DNA of 64,000 nucleotides from positions 6,572,001 through 6,636,000 of the forward strand of contig NZ_CP073714.1 in assembly GCF_023101145.1 (NCBI RefSeq), in the 5' to 3' direction. Positions 26,497 to 35,190 of this stretch are shown one piece after another (the stretch's first letter is position 1; every line of letters starts with the position of its first letter). Below the pieces are notes generated by a model. The model saw only the letters and a program-made list of their open reading frames with translations. It searched no databases and was not told the origin of the DNA. This DNA is from Paenibacillus pabuli. GTDB lineage: Bacteria; Bacillota; Bacilli; Paenibacillales; Paenibacillaceae. The position numbers were made by a program, and so were the translations under genes.

Positions 26497-27471
26497 ATGA
26501 CTATGATTACAGTGCGGCATCTGCAAAAGGAATTCAAAACCCCTGTGGTACGCGAGGGCCGGTTCTCCGGGATTCGCACCTTGTTCTCACGTGAGTATCT
26601 GTCCAAGGAAGCCGTTCGGGACATTAGCTTTGATATTGGCAAAGGAGAGTTTGTTGGATATATCGGCCCCAATGGGGCTGGCAAATCCACGACAATCAAA
26701 ATGCTGACGGGTATCCTTCATCCGACCTCCGGTGAGGTATTGCTCGGTGGCATGAATCCACACCAGGAAAGACGTCGCACGGTTGGGCGCCTTGGAGTGG
26801 TGTTTGGACAGCGCAGCCAGCTCTGGTGGGATCTTCCTGTGAAGGATTCGTATGATATTTTGGCCGAGATGTATGGAGTCCGTAACGAGGAAAAAACGAA
26901 ACGATTGTCCCAGTTCGCCGATCTGCTGGATCTAGAATCCTTCTGGGCTACGCCTGTCCGCAAGCTCTCGCTTGGACAGCGAATGCGTGCCGATCTGGCA
27001 GCTTCCATGCTGCATGATCCTGAACTGCTTTTTCTCGATGAGCCGACCATTGGACTGGATGTGAACGCAAAGCGGAATATCCGTCAATTTCTTCGTACAT
27101 TAAATGTGGAGTTTGGCAAAACGATTTTGCTGACTACCCATGACATGGACGACATTGAGCAGCTATGCAGTCGGGTAATGGTGATCAATCACGGTCAACT
27201 CACGTATGACGGCTCAATCCCTTCTCTGCGCGACACCATCGGTCTGCCAACACTTATCCGGGTGACATATCGCGGTTCGTATCATATCCCGGATGCTGTT
27301 TCATCCGCCATTCAGATCACAGGGGCAGAGGGCCAGATCGTCACTGTGGAGGTGAACCGAAAAGAGTGGAGCACAATGGACATTCTGAAGCAGCTTGAAC
27401 AATGGGGCGAGATTGAAGATGTCGAGATGAAAGAACCGGATTTCGAGGATATAATTCATCGGGTGTATTGA
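26497..27471 (+). CDS. ABC exporter ATP-binding protein (COG4586-like)
   Basis: 324 residues. An N-terminal extension (VREGRFSGIRTLFSREYLSK) before Walker A, GPNGAGKSTT near 63-72, the GRLGVVFGQRSQLWWDLP Q-loop characteristic of COG4586, signature LSLGQRMRADLAASML, Walker B LLFLDEPTIGLD, then a C-terminal regulatory part. AGGAGG lies 12 bp before the ATG. Energises the two preceding permeases. Confidence 0.92.
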   Translation: MTMITVRHLQKEFKTPVVREGRFSGIRTLFSREYLSKEAVRDISFDIGKGEFVGYIGPNGAGKSTTIKMLTGILHPTSGEVLLGGMNPHQERRRTVGRLGVVFGQRSQLWWDLPVKDSYDILAEMYGVRNEEKTKRLSQFADLLDLESFWATPVRKLSLGQRMRADLAASMLHDPELLFLDEPTIGLDVNAKRNIRQFLRTLNVEFGKTILLTTHDMDDIEQLCSRVMVINHGQLTYDGSIPSLRDTIGLPTLIRVTYRGSYHIPDAVSSAIQITGAEGQIVTVEVNRKEWSTMDILKQLEQWGEIEDVEMKEPDFEDIIHRVY

Positions 27472-27565
27472 CTGGCCTATTTAATAAGAACTGGATCAGG
27501 GCCTGTTCAGATGCCGTTACATGCCGGGAGGACATGGTGTACTGTAATAGCGGAGGTGAAGTGTC

Positions 27566-27858
27566 ATGCTTGTTACCAAACACACCCTAGCTGCATCCAG
27601 TGCACACGCCACTCCCTATTACCTCGTTCGAGGCACGAAGCCCGGACCCGTCATCATAATTACATCAGGAGTTCACGGAAATGAAACCGCGAGCATGGCG
27701 GCTGCTCAGAAGCTGGCTAATGATTGCATGGCAGGGCGGCGACACGTGGTTCGCAGACTCCTCATTATTGTTCCACGAGTGAATCAGAAGGCTTATCGAA
27801 ACTCAAGTATCAGACTGATATCGTGCATCATTTCCTGCGCGAAGCAGGCTTGTTTTGA
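27566..27858 (+). pseudogene. M14-type zinc carboxypeptidase-like gene, internally deleted
   Basis: The 99-codon frame has the start of an M14/AstE-like peptidase: TLAASSAHATPYYLVRG, then SGVHGNETAS with the H-x2-E zinc motif, ending near VPRVNQKAYR. At 27802-27858, in another frame, lies what looks like the natural C-terminus (LKYQTDIVHHFLREAGLF, stop). The ~200 central codons, including the third zinc ligand and catalytic glutamate, are missing. GGAGGTG precedes the ATG, so a useless short peptide might still be made. The full-length structure is recalled from family knowledge. Confidence 0.75.
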
Positions 27859-27882
27859 ATCGTGATGAATAGCTGGAAACAT

Positions 27883-27940
27883 AAAAAAATACCTTCAAAG
27901 ATATCTCTAGACGCGTCAGAGATGATTCTTTGAAGGTGTT
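27883..27940 (-). terminator. Terminator after merR
   Basis: Long stem ACCTTCAAAGA/TCTTTGAAGGT with inner CTCT/AGAG, followed on the minus strand by TTTTTTT. Confidence 0.85.
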
Positions 27941-27973
27941 TATTGGTTACAGGGTTACCTTTATGAAGCTACC

Positions 27974-28381
27974 TTACGAATTCCCATCTTCCTTATTGAT
28001 TCGGAAAGATTGAATATACTTGTGAATATCATGCTCTGGCGTCAAGAGCAACCCGGCAAGAAGTGTTTGCATCTGCTGCAGGTTATCGATATGCAGCTGA
28101 ATCTCTTCAATTCGATCACGTACAAGTGTTTTTAGCGCTTCACTTTCCATGTCCTCCTTACTGAGCAGTTGCAATGTAGCCTGTATTTCCTTTAAGGAAT
28201 AACCTAGCGACTGAGCACCCTTAATGAATTTGATCTTAACGAGATAGTCCTCGGTATACACACGGTATCCGTTAGACGAACGGCGGGGAGCAGGCAGAAT
28301 TCCACTGTCCTCGTAATACCGGAGCGTTGCCATGCTCACCCCCGTACGTTTGGCTAATTCTCCTCTTGTCATGGTTTTCAT
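27974..28381 (-). CDS. MerR family transcriptional regulator
   Basis: 135 residues. N-terminal HTH_MerR (TRGELAKRTGVSMATLRYYEDSGILPAPRRSSNGYRVY), long dimerisation helix (~75-110), short C-terminus without cysteines, so not a metal sensor. ATG with GGAGG six bases upstream. Second gene of an operon 24 bp after the hydrolase; the operon promoter carries a 22-bp perfect palindrome inside its spacer, the classic MerR arrangement, so it most likely activates its own operon. Confidence 0.92.
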   Translation of the reverse strand: MKTMTRGELAKRTGVSMATLRYYEDSGILPAPRRSSNGYRVYTEDYLVKIKFIKGAQSLGYSLKEIQATLQLLSKEDMESEALKTLVRDRIEEIQLHIDNLQQMQTLLAGLLLTPEHDIHKYIQSFRINKEDGNS

Positions 28382-28405
28382 GCTACTCCTCCATCCATCT
28401 CCGCG

Positions 28406-29887
28406 TTATTCCGCCTGATTGCTCCGCAGCTTGGTATACTTGGTATCATAAGTCGCCTCAGGGAAACGGGCTGATGGCCCTTCCAGCAAAGGTTGCTCCG
28501 ATTCTCCCTTCAAGTAACGGTCAAAAAATGCCAATGTATACGATCTGGTAATGTCCACATTATGCTCTGGCGTCATGCCCTTGGCAAACATCTTGGGTGA
28601 GATTAAGGAAATATCGGTAAAACTCTGATGGAAAAAGCCATCCACGGTCAGATAATAGGTATCATTCAGACTGCTTGTCATCACCCGATCCAAGTCCGGT
28701 TCAAACTCGGGATAAAACACTTTATCCTTCTCCGTGGCGTCAGGGTCTAAGCTTTTGGCGGTTCCACCCGACATGATGTACATCAACGGCTGTTTCAATG
28801 CTGTCGTGGATACGGTCCCCCAGAATCCGCCTTCCAAACTGAGTCCTGCTTTGAAACGGCTATCCTGCGCCAGCGCTTCCGCTGTTGTCGCACCTCCATA
28901 GGAGTGACCAAAGATACCGACATGATCCAGATCAAGCTTGCCTTCGAGCCGTTGATTCGGATCATGTGAATTCCACTGGGTGAGCGTATCCAGTACAAAG
29001 CTTGCGTCAGCTGCACGAATGCCAACACCTTCTATATTATGTTGATATAATTCCTCTGACGTTGGATAATCAGGATCCGGCTCATAAGAAGCAACATGTC
29101 CATCCGGGAATGTTACTTGGGCAGATGTATACGGATGGTCGATCCCAACAACAATGTAGCCATGGCTTACCAGCTCCTCAATCGCGGTCATACTTTGAAA
29201 GCGTGCTGAGCGTACGCCAGGTGAAAACAGCAATACTGGATACTTGCTCTGTGCGGCAGACACCTCAGCGCCTTTAACCACATGCGTGGGAATGGTATCA
29301 AGGTAACTGAACACCACTGCCGGAATGCCAAATACGAGACTGATCGCCTCTCCCAACTCGGCAGGATAATGCTCCAGCGGCAATCCTTTGGCTGTTTCCT
29401 GATCTACAGGATACCAGACATTAATCATAAGCTCTCGCTTATCGCCCGCTTCAGCCGTCTTGGTTTCTTCGCGGGATTCATCTGTTAGCTGCTGCGAATA
29501 GGTGCCTATGGCGAATGAACCTGTCGGTTCAGGCATCGTAAATGCAGGGAAAAGCGACGTCAACACAATTGAACCTGCACTGAGAGCCAGCACCAGAATG
29601 GATGCCAAGATGGTTTTGAACCACGAACGACGTTTCGATTTTTGTATGTTCTGCATAGGGCGTCCGGACTTCCACAGTTGAATCGCCAATACAATCAGTA
29701 AAACAAGGGCTACGATATAGGTGGGCAGCAGCTGCACACGAAGATGATCAATTATGCCATGCAATAGGACAACCAGTGACAATGCCGATAACGTACCCAC
29801 TTTCACTGCCCGACGTTTGGGAGCCATCAACATGACTATTGCGCTAATAACCGTGACAATGACCAGCATCCATTCCAAAATTCTCAT
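28406..29887 (-). CDS. Membrane-anchored alpha/beta hydrolase (PAF-acetylhydrolase-like)
   Basis: 493 residues from the ATG at 29887 (GGAGG eight bases upstream). About four hydrophobic segments in residues 1-115, then a secreted-side or membrane-bound alpha/beta hydrolase: MINVWYPVDQ, oxyanion region LLFSPGVRS, nucleophile S329 in GIFGHSYGG, and a late histidine in GFFHQSFTD. The platelet-activating-factor acetylhydrolase II-like pattern suggests an esterase or lipase. Probably induced through the adjacent MerR protein. Substrate unknown. Confidence 0.87.
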   Translation of the reverse strand: MRILEWMLVIVTVISAIVMLMAPKRRAVKVGTLSALSLVVLLHGIIDHLRVQLLPTYIVALVLLIVLAIQLWKSGRPMQNIQKSKRRSWFKTILASILVLALSAGSIVLTSLFPAFTMPEPTGSFAIGTYSQQLTDESREETKTAEAGDKRELMINVWYPVDQETAKGLPLEHYPAELGEAISLVFGIPAVVFSYLDTIPTHVVKGAEVSAAQSKYPVLLFSPGVRSARFQSMTAIEELVSHGYIVVGIDHPYTSAQVTFPDGHVASYEPDPDYPTSEELYQHNIEGVGIRAADASFVLDTLTQWNSHDPNQRLEGKLDLDHVGIFGHSYGGATTAEALAQDSRFKAGLSLEGGFWGTVSTTALKQPLMYIMSGGTAKSLDPDATEKDKVFYPEFEPDLDRVMTSSLNDTYYLTVDGFFHQSFTDISLISPKMFAKGMTPEHNVDITRSYTLAFFDRYLKGESEQPLLEGPSARFPEATYDTKYTKLRSNQAE

Positions 29888-29921
29888 CGATCTTACCTCC
29901 AACTTGTTGTAATACATCAAG

Positions 29922-29951
29922 GATATACCTTGAAGTATACTTCAAGGTCAA
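29922..29951 (-). promoter_or_regulatory. MerR-type promoter and operator of the hydrolase-merR operon
   Basis: Minus strand: TTGACC (29946-29951), 18-bp spacer, TATATC (29922-29927). A perfect 22-bp palindrome (half ACCTTGAAGTA, 29927-29948) fills the spacer. Lengthened spacers with dyad operators are the hallmark of MerR-activated promoters. Confidence 0.8.
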
Positions 29952-30008
29952 GGTATTTTTGATCTGAATTTCGATAAATCAAACAAACTTACAAATTTCG
30001 TTCAAATC

Positions 30009-30053
30009 AAAAAGAACTGTTTTGGATCAAATACATCCAAGTTAAACAGTTCT
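30009..30053 (-). terminator. Terminator after the GH32 gene
   Basis: Stem AAAGAACTGTTT/AACAGTTCTTT with inner GGAT/ATCC; T-rich on both sides. Ends the sucrose/fructan operon. Confidence 0.8.
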
Positions 30054-30106
30054 TTCTCTTTCTAACACAAATTTAAACAAGCATTTTTGCAGAGGTCGGA
30101 AATTGG

Positions 30107-31726
30107 CTATACCTTCAAATCCCACTTGCGAACTTCAGTCAAGGTACATTCTCCTGAGGAAAACGCTGTGATCCCGGTGGATTCCGGGCCTGGGTAAATA
30201 CGAGCTGTCATGACCTTCTCCCCACCTTGAATAAATACTTCAATCGACGAGACGTCCACAAAAATTCGCAGCTCCAATCTACCATCATGCAGCTGCACTT
30301 CAGCAACACGTTCACCGCCGGGCCCCGCTCCTGCATGATCCCGATTGAGACAAAGTCTGCGCTGCCCTACCTGATAGGAGATGATTGTCTCTTCCCCTTC
30401 TCCTGTACGCAGCTTCAGTCCGAATTGGTCTGCCCGATCTGCTTCAAAGACGGCAAACAGCTCGTATCGATCTCCTTCCATCCCCAAATCCCGTGTGCCG
30501 TCCAAGCGGATGTCATGTTGCACAACCTCATGCGAACGATATTGCTCCAGCTCTGGGACTGGCAGAAAGAACAATCGCTCCCCCTTCAGAACAATCTCGC
30601 GCGGCAACGTCATCGCCCCTGCCCAGTGGTGACCCTGTTGGGTTGGAATATCCGTCTCCCATGTCTCCATCCATGCTACCATAATGCGGCGTCCCTGCTC
30701 ATCATCCGTTGTCTGTGGCGCATAAAAATCAAATCCGTAATCCAGCGGATGATATTGCTCATATTCCAATACGCCCCGCGATTCATCCAGTGTGCCAATC
30801 ATGTATACGGTAGAGTGCAAATTGCGATAGTTGTCCATCTGGGCCGGCATTCGCTGTGGAGACATGATCAGAATATCCCGGCCGCCGAGAGAAAACAAAT
30901 CCGGACATTCCCAGTTGTCCCCGAGTGTGCCGTCACTTTGAGCGAGTATATTCACATAGCTCCACTGCTGCAGATCCGTCGAACGATACAGAAGGATTAA
31001 GCCACCGCCTTCCGTATCATTGGAACCCAGTACACAATAGTAGACGCCATTGCGTTCAAACACCTTGGGATCACGGAAGTCCTTTGGACTCGTGTGTTCC
31101 GGAATCTGATCCAAACGGATAACCGGGTTTAGGGCGCTTTTGACAAAATCCATCCCATTGTCCGATGCAGCAATGTTCTGCGTCTGTCGGTAATCATTAT
31201 CCTTGTCCGGTCCCGTCACGACATGTCCCGTGTACATGAGCAACAGCTTGCCATCCTGAATGATCGCACTGCCAGAGAAACATCCTCCGCTGTCGTAGCT
31301 CTGATCCGGTGCGAGTGCGACCGGAAGATACGACCACGTGATCAGATCATGACTGACGGCATGACCCCAGTGCATGGGCCCCCATACCGGGGCATAGGGA
31401 TAATGCTGATAGAACATGTGATACATTCCGTTGTAGTATACAAAACCGTTCGGATCGTTCATCCAGCCTACCTCAGGCATCAAATGATACGCCATTCGGT
31501 ATGTCGGATTAACCTGTTTCCGGTGTTCCTGGATGTAAGCATCCGCCCGGGCAAGTGTATAGCTTTCCTGCGTCTGATGCTGTGTATCTGGCAATGCGCC
31601 GTCTGACTCTTGATCGTAATTCGACTTTTGTTCAAGGTCTAAATCCGTTTTAATTTGTGGGCCCTGCTTTATGTCTGAATGTTTGTTTATGTTTGTTCCC
31701 TGTCTTACGTTCGGTTCCTGATTCAT
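30107..31726 (-). CDS. Glycoside hydrolase family 32 (sucrase/fructanase)
   Basis: Hydrolyses beta-fructosidic bonds (sucrose, fructooligosaccharides). 539 residues. Catalytic triad visible: nucleophile D91 in WMNDPNG, RDP at 218-220, acid/base E273 in WECPDLF; then a C-terminal beta-sandwich. No signal peptide, so cytoplasmic. Unusual is a hydrophilic 50-60 residue N-terminal tail rich in Q, N, D and K before the catalytic domain. ATG after AGGAG. Last gene of the LacI-controlled ABC operon; without a PTS or phosphate-binding evidence it probably acts on imported unphosphorylated sugar. Confidence 0.93.
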   Translation of the reverse strand: MNQEPNVRQGTNINKHSDIKQGPQIKTDLDLEQKSNYDQESDGALPDTQHQTQESYTLARADAYIQEHRKQVNPTYRMAYHLMPEVGWMNDPNGFVYYNGMYHMFYQHYPYAPVWGPMHWGHAVSHDLITWSYLPVALAPDQSYDSGGCFSGSAIIQDGKLLLMYTGHVVTGPDKDNDYRQTQNIAASDNGMDFVKSALNPVIRLDQIPEHTSPKDFRDPKVFERNGVYYCVLGSNDTEGGGLILLYRSTDLQQWSYVNILAQSDGTLGDNWECPDLFSLGGRDILIMSPQRMPAQMDNYRNLHSTVYMIGTLDESRGVLEYEQYHPLDYGFDFYAPQTTDDEQGRRIMVAWMETWETDIPTQQGHHWAGAMTLPREIVLKGERLFFLPVPELEQYRSHEVVQHDIRLDGTRDLGMEGDRYELFAVFEADRADQFGLKLRTGEGEETIISYQVGQRRLCLNRDHAGAGPGGERVAEVQLHDGRLELRIFVDVSSIEVFIQGGEKVMTARIYPGPESTGITAFSSGECTLTEVRKWDLKV

Positions 31727-31771
31727 ATGTCTATCACTCCTGTCTCTCTACAGCAATTGGCTTCAAGCCGA

Positions 31772-32599
31772 TTATTTAATGGACCCTTGCATCACACCCT
31801 GAATGATATACTTTTGCGCGAACAGATACACCACCAGCACAGGCAGCAGAGTCAGCACGAGACCAGCCATCAATGGGCCGTAATCGACTGTATAGGTCCC
31901 ATAGAAATAAAAGGTGGATAACGGGAGCGTACGCTGCTCGGAAGAAGTCAATACCAGGGAAGGAAGCAAGAAATCATTCCAGATCCACAAGACGTTTAGC
32001 ACGGCTATCGTCACGCTTGTTGGCAGCAGCACTGGCAATACGATGCGAAAGAAGGTCTGCACTCTGCCGCACCCGTCCATTAATGCTGCTTCTTCCAGTT
32101 CCAGAGGGATGCTCTTGATAAAACCATGATAGATGAATACAGCCAGTGGACTGCCAAAGCCGATGTACATGTAGATGAGCGACCATTTGTTATCCAGCAG
32201 ACCGAGTGAACCGTATATTTTCACCAATGGGATCATAATGGCTTGAAAAGGAATAATCATGGCCGCTACCATCAGAAAAAAAAGATATTGGTTCAGCTTG
32301 CTGTTATGACGTACAAAATAATGAGCCGTCATCGCTGCGAGCAGGGCGATCAGCAGTACACCTGCCACTGTAATCAGCAACGAATTTCCGAATGCCGAGA
32401 TATATCCCATTTTATCAAAGGCGCTAACGTAGTTATCCCATTGAAAGGACGCTGGAAGACCCAGGGGGTCCGATGTGATGGCTTGATTGGCCTTGAACGA
32501 ATTCGTGATAAGCAGCAAAAACGGAAAAATGAACAACACCAGCGCTACTATTAATGAAAGCAGCTTAGCCCATCCAAAGATTCGAGATTGTCCAGCCAT
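31772..32599 (-). CDS. Sugar ABC transporter permease (MalG-type)
   Basis: 275 residues, six helices, EAA motif EEAALMDGCGRVQTFFRIVLP. Starts as TAATG overlap with the MalF-type gene. Imports fructo-oligosaccharide or sucrose together with its partner; the ATPase is not encoded here, so a shared MsmX-type ATPase is likely. Confidence 0.93.
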   Translation of the reverse strand: MAGQSRIFGWAKLLSLIVALVLFIFPFLLLITNSFKANQAITSDPLGLPASFQWDNYVSAFDKMGYISAFGNSLLITVAGVLLIALLAAMTAHYFVRHNSKLNQYLFFLMVAAMIIPFQAIMIPLVKIYGSLGLLDNKWSLIYMYIGFGSPLAVFIYHGFIKSIPLELEEAALMDGCGRVQTFFRIVLPVLLPTSVTIAVLNVLWIWNDFLLPSLVLTSSEQRTLPLSTFYFYGTYTVDYGPLMAGLVLTLLPVLVVYLFAQKYIIQGVMQGSIK

Positions 32600-33483
32600 T
32601 ATGCCTCCACCTCCAGTTTTTTGCTGAAGTACACCTGGAGCAGTGTAATGGTGGCCACCAGGATAAACAGGACAAACGCCTCTGCTTGGCCAAGCCCGTA
32701 ATCACGAGCCAGAAAGGCCTGTTCATATACATGCATGGACACCATTTCCGTGCTTTTGAACGGTCCGCCGCTGGTTAGGGAGACGTTGAGATCATAGACC
32801 ATAAAGCCCCGCTGGAGTGACAGGAACACGCACACGATAAATGACGGCACCATCAGCGGCAATACAATCCGTACGAGCATCTTGCGGTTGCTTGCCCCGT
32901 CAATACTGGCCGCTTCCATCACATCCTTGGGCACATTCATCAGCCCGGCAATATAAATGACCATCATATACCCGGCATATTGCCATACGGTAACGACGAT
33001 CAGGGCCCAGAAAGCTTTGTCGGGGTCTGACAGCCAAGAGGCTGCGAACAACGGGATGTTCATTTTCTGTCCGGCAAATACCAGCACCTGATTAAAAATA
33101 AACTGCCATATAAAGCCGAGCACAATTCCACCGACGAGATTAGGCAGAAAGAAGCCCGCCCGAAACCAGCCCTGCGCCTTCATGCCCCGTGTTACCGCGT
33201 AGGCAAGCAGGAATGCAACCGCATTGGTTAGTACTACCGTAATAAATACGTATTCCAGCGTCATCCCGAATGATGTCCAGAACACGGTGTCCTTGAACAC
33301 GCCGACATAGTTGTCCCAACCAACAAGACTTTGCTTCACAGCAATACCATCCCAGTTCGTAAACGTCAAATAGATGCCGTACAAAAACGGAATAATCATG
33401 ACGGTAGCGAACGCAAACAGCGTCGGTCCGGTAAAAATCAGTCGGGTACGCAGACGGGTCCATAATCCTTTTTCGGTCAGCAT
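32599..33483 (-). CDS. Sugar ABC transporter permease (MalF-type)
   Basis: 294 residues from the ATG at 33483, six bases after GGAGG (the ATG two codons earlier abuts that site). Six helices and EAA loop MEAASIDGASNRKMLVRIVLP. Follows the binding-protein gene by about 200 bp in which I see no gene. Confidence 0.92.
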   Translation of the reverse strand: MLTEKGLWTRLRTRLIFTGPTLFAFATVMIIPFLYGIYLTFTNWDGIAVKQSLVGWDNYVGVFKDTVFWTSFGMTLEYVFITVVLTNAVAFLLAYAVTRGMKAQGWFRAGFFLPNLVGGIVLGFIWQFIFNQVLVFAGQKMNIPLFAASWLSDPDKAFWALIVVTVWQYAGYMMVIYIAGLMNVPKDVMEAASIDGASNRKMLVRIVLPLMVPSFIVCVFLSLQRGFMVYDLNVSLTSGGPFKSTEMVSMHVYEQAFLARDYGLGQAEAFVLFILVATITLLQVYFSKKLEVEA

Positions 33484-33686
33484 TGTCATCCTCCACTCTG
33501 TCCAAACGTATTGACTGCTGGTTGGCCTGAGATCGGAATGGCAGTTCGAAACTCCTCATCGCCCCACCTCTTGTCCCCGGCATACCATCCATTCTCTGTG
33601 TGCAACACCAGAAGCCCGGAGGGCAGCAGGTAAGGAATGTTCCTCGCCTGTGCCCTGAGCGACTCTGGTTTATGTTGACGTTGAAT

Positions 33687-35006
33687 TTATTTTACTTTGG
33701 TCCAATAGTCTTGAATTTCCTTGGCAAGTCCGCCCCGATCAATAACATCAGCCAAATATTTCTGCATGGAAGCACCCAGTTTGGACCAATGGTCGGCTGG
33801 AAGTGTGCTCATGGATTCCTCGATTTTACCTGCCTTAATGTAATCGCCAATCGACTTGCCGAGCGGATCAGCCGGTTCAAGAGTGATATTGCTGAATGCC
33901 GGAATAATGGTCGCCTGATTCACCAGGAAATCCTGACCTTTGGCTTCATAGACAATCCAGTCCAGAAATTTCTTGGCAGCTTCCTGCTGCGCAGGTGTGC
34001 TCTTTTCCTTGTCGATCAGAATGCGTTTGGATACGGCTGCCGAAATTTGCGTGTTGCCAAAATCGTCCGGATTGTTGCTCACAGGAACCGGCAGGAAGCC
34101 GTATTTTCCATCCGCTGTATCAAAGCTGTGAATTTGTGGCCACGCCCAGTTCCCCTGGAACCAGATGCCAACCTCCCCTTTGCCCAGCACTTCGGGTCCA
34201 CGCTCATACGTCCCGGATAACGGGGAAGCTTTGTCGATGTTATAGGTTTTCATCAGGTCAAACGTATCCATCAGGCCATTGAAGACGGTGTTGGAAGCCA
34301 AATCCACCTTGCCTGCCTTGAGATCACTAATGAATTGATCAACCTTGGCGCGATCCGGGGACTGTCCACCGTACGCAAGCCCAAGGTAGTGAGCACCGAG
34401 CGACCAATCCATCGGAGAGACGATCAAAGGTGACTTTCCAGTGGCTGCAATCTTTTGGAACAGCTGCTCAAGCTGAGCAGTGGTCTGTACGGATTGAGGA
34501 TCAAATGTGCCACCTACAGCCTGATCCAGCACTTGCTGATTGTAGATGAAACCGTATCCTTCAATGGAGAAAGGAAATGCATAATTTTTGCCATCAAATG
34601 TGGTAGCCGATGTGCTGTTCTCGACGGCGTCCTTCATCCACTTCTCTGAAGTGAGGTCCAGAACGCGATCCTTGAATTTCTCAACATCCCCTGTATCCAG
34701 CATCATCATTGTTGTCGGGTTACCGGATGCATACAGGGCCGAGGCTTTCTCAAATGGGGATTGACCGTTGCCTACAGGCACAATCTCCAGAGTAATACCG
34801 GGATTCTCCGACTGAAAATCTTTGGCTGCCTGTTCCAACTGACTGTTAATCTCCGCTTTGGAATTCAGAAGCGTGATTTTGACATCACCGTCCGATGAGG
34901 ATGATCCCGAGCCTGTTTCTGTCTTCGCACTGCCACATGCAGATAACATCACAACCATAATTAAAGATAATACCGATAATTTCATCCATTTCTGCTCTCT
35001 TTTCAT
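33687..35006 (-). CDS. Sugar ABC transporter substrate-binding lipoprotein
   Basis: 439 residues. Signal peptide and lipobox (VMLSAC, lipidated C24), then a SBP_bac_1 fold (ITLLNSKAEINSQLEQAAKDF; GEVGIWFQGNWAWPQI). First structural gene of the operon, transcribed from the consensus promoter at 35056-35084. Presumably binds sucrose or fructo-oligosaccharides, judging from the GH32 gene downstream. Confidence 0.93.
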   Translation of the reverse strand: MKREQKWMKLSVLSLIMVVMLSACGSAKTETGSGSSSSDGDVKITLLNSKAEINSQLEQAAKDFQSENPGITLEIVPVGNGQSPFEKASALYASGNPTTMMMLDTGDVEKFKDRVLDLTSEKWMKDAVENSTSATTFDGKNYAFPFSIEGYGFIYNQQVLDQAVGGTFDPQSVQTTAQLEQLFQKIAATGKSPLIVSPMDWSLGAHYLGLAYGGQSPDRAKVDQFISDLKAGKVDLASNTVFNGLMDTFDLMKTYNIDKASPLSGTYERGPEVLGKGEVGIWFQGNWAWPQIHSFDTADGKYGFLPVPVSNNPDDFGNTQISAAVSKRILIDKEKSTPAQQEAAKKFLDWIVYEAKGQDFLVNQATIIPAFSNITLEPADPLGKSIGDYIKAGKIEESMSTLPADHWSKLGASMQKYLADVIDRGGLAKEIQDYWTKVK

Positions 35007-35035
35007 CTGTCATGGCCCCCGTTCATTATTATAAA

Positions 35036-35094
35036 AGGAAACGCTTACAAAACAGATTATAATGTCAAAGGTTTGACATGTCAATCGTTTGACA
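35036..35094 (-). promoter_or_regulatory. Control region of the sucrose/fructan operon
   Basis: Minus strand: TTGACA (35079-35084), 17-bp spacer, TATAAT (35056-35061), a full consensus promoter. Two abutting 16-bp operators cover it: TGTCAAAGGTTTGACA (35063-35078, plus strand) in the spacer and TGTCAATCGTTTGACA (35079-35094) over the -35. TGTAAGCGTTTCCT (35036-35049), a 12/14 cre match, lies at the transcription start. Repression by the LacI protein and CcpA is inferred. Confidence 0.8.
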
Positions 35095-35165
35095 TAAAAA
35101 TAAACAAATTTCCTTCCCTATCGATTTTTACAATGTATAGACGAATAGACGAATAAAAGCATGCA

Positions 35166-35190
35166 AAAAACGACCTTGCTCAGGTCGTCT
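35166..35190 (-). terminator. Terminator overlapping the end of the lacI-type gene
   Basis: Stem ACGACCT/AGGTCGT with GAGC loop, followed on the minus strand by TTTTTTG; the 5' arm lies in the last codons of the regulator. It separates the regulator transcript from the strong operon promoter. Confidence 0.8.

Noticed and set aside
33490..33686. Search for a small gene or attenuator between binding protein and permease
   Set aside because: Only frames without ribosome-binding sites; no convincing hairpin found.
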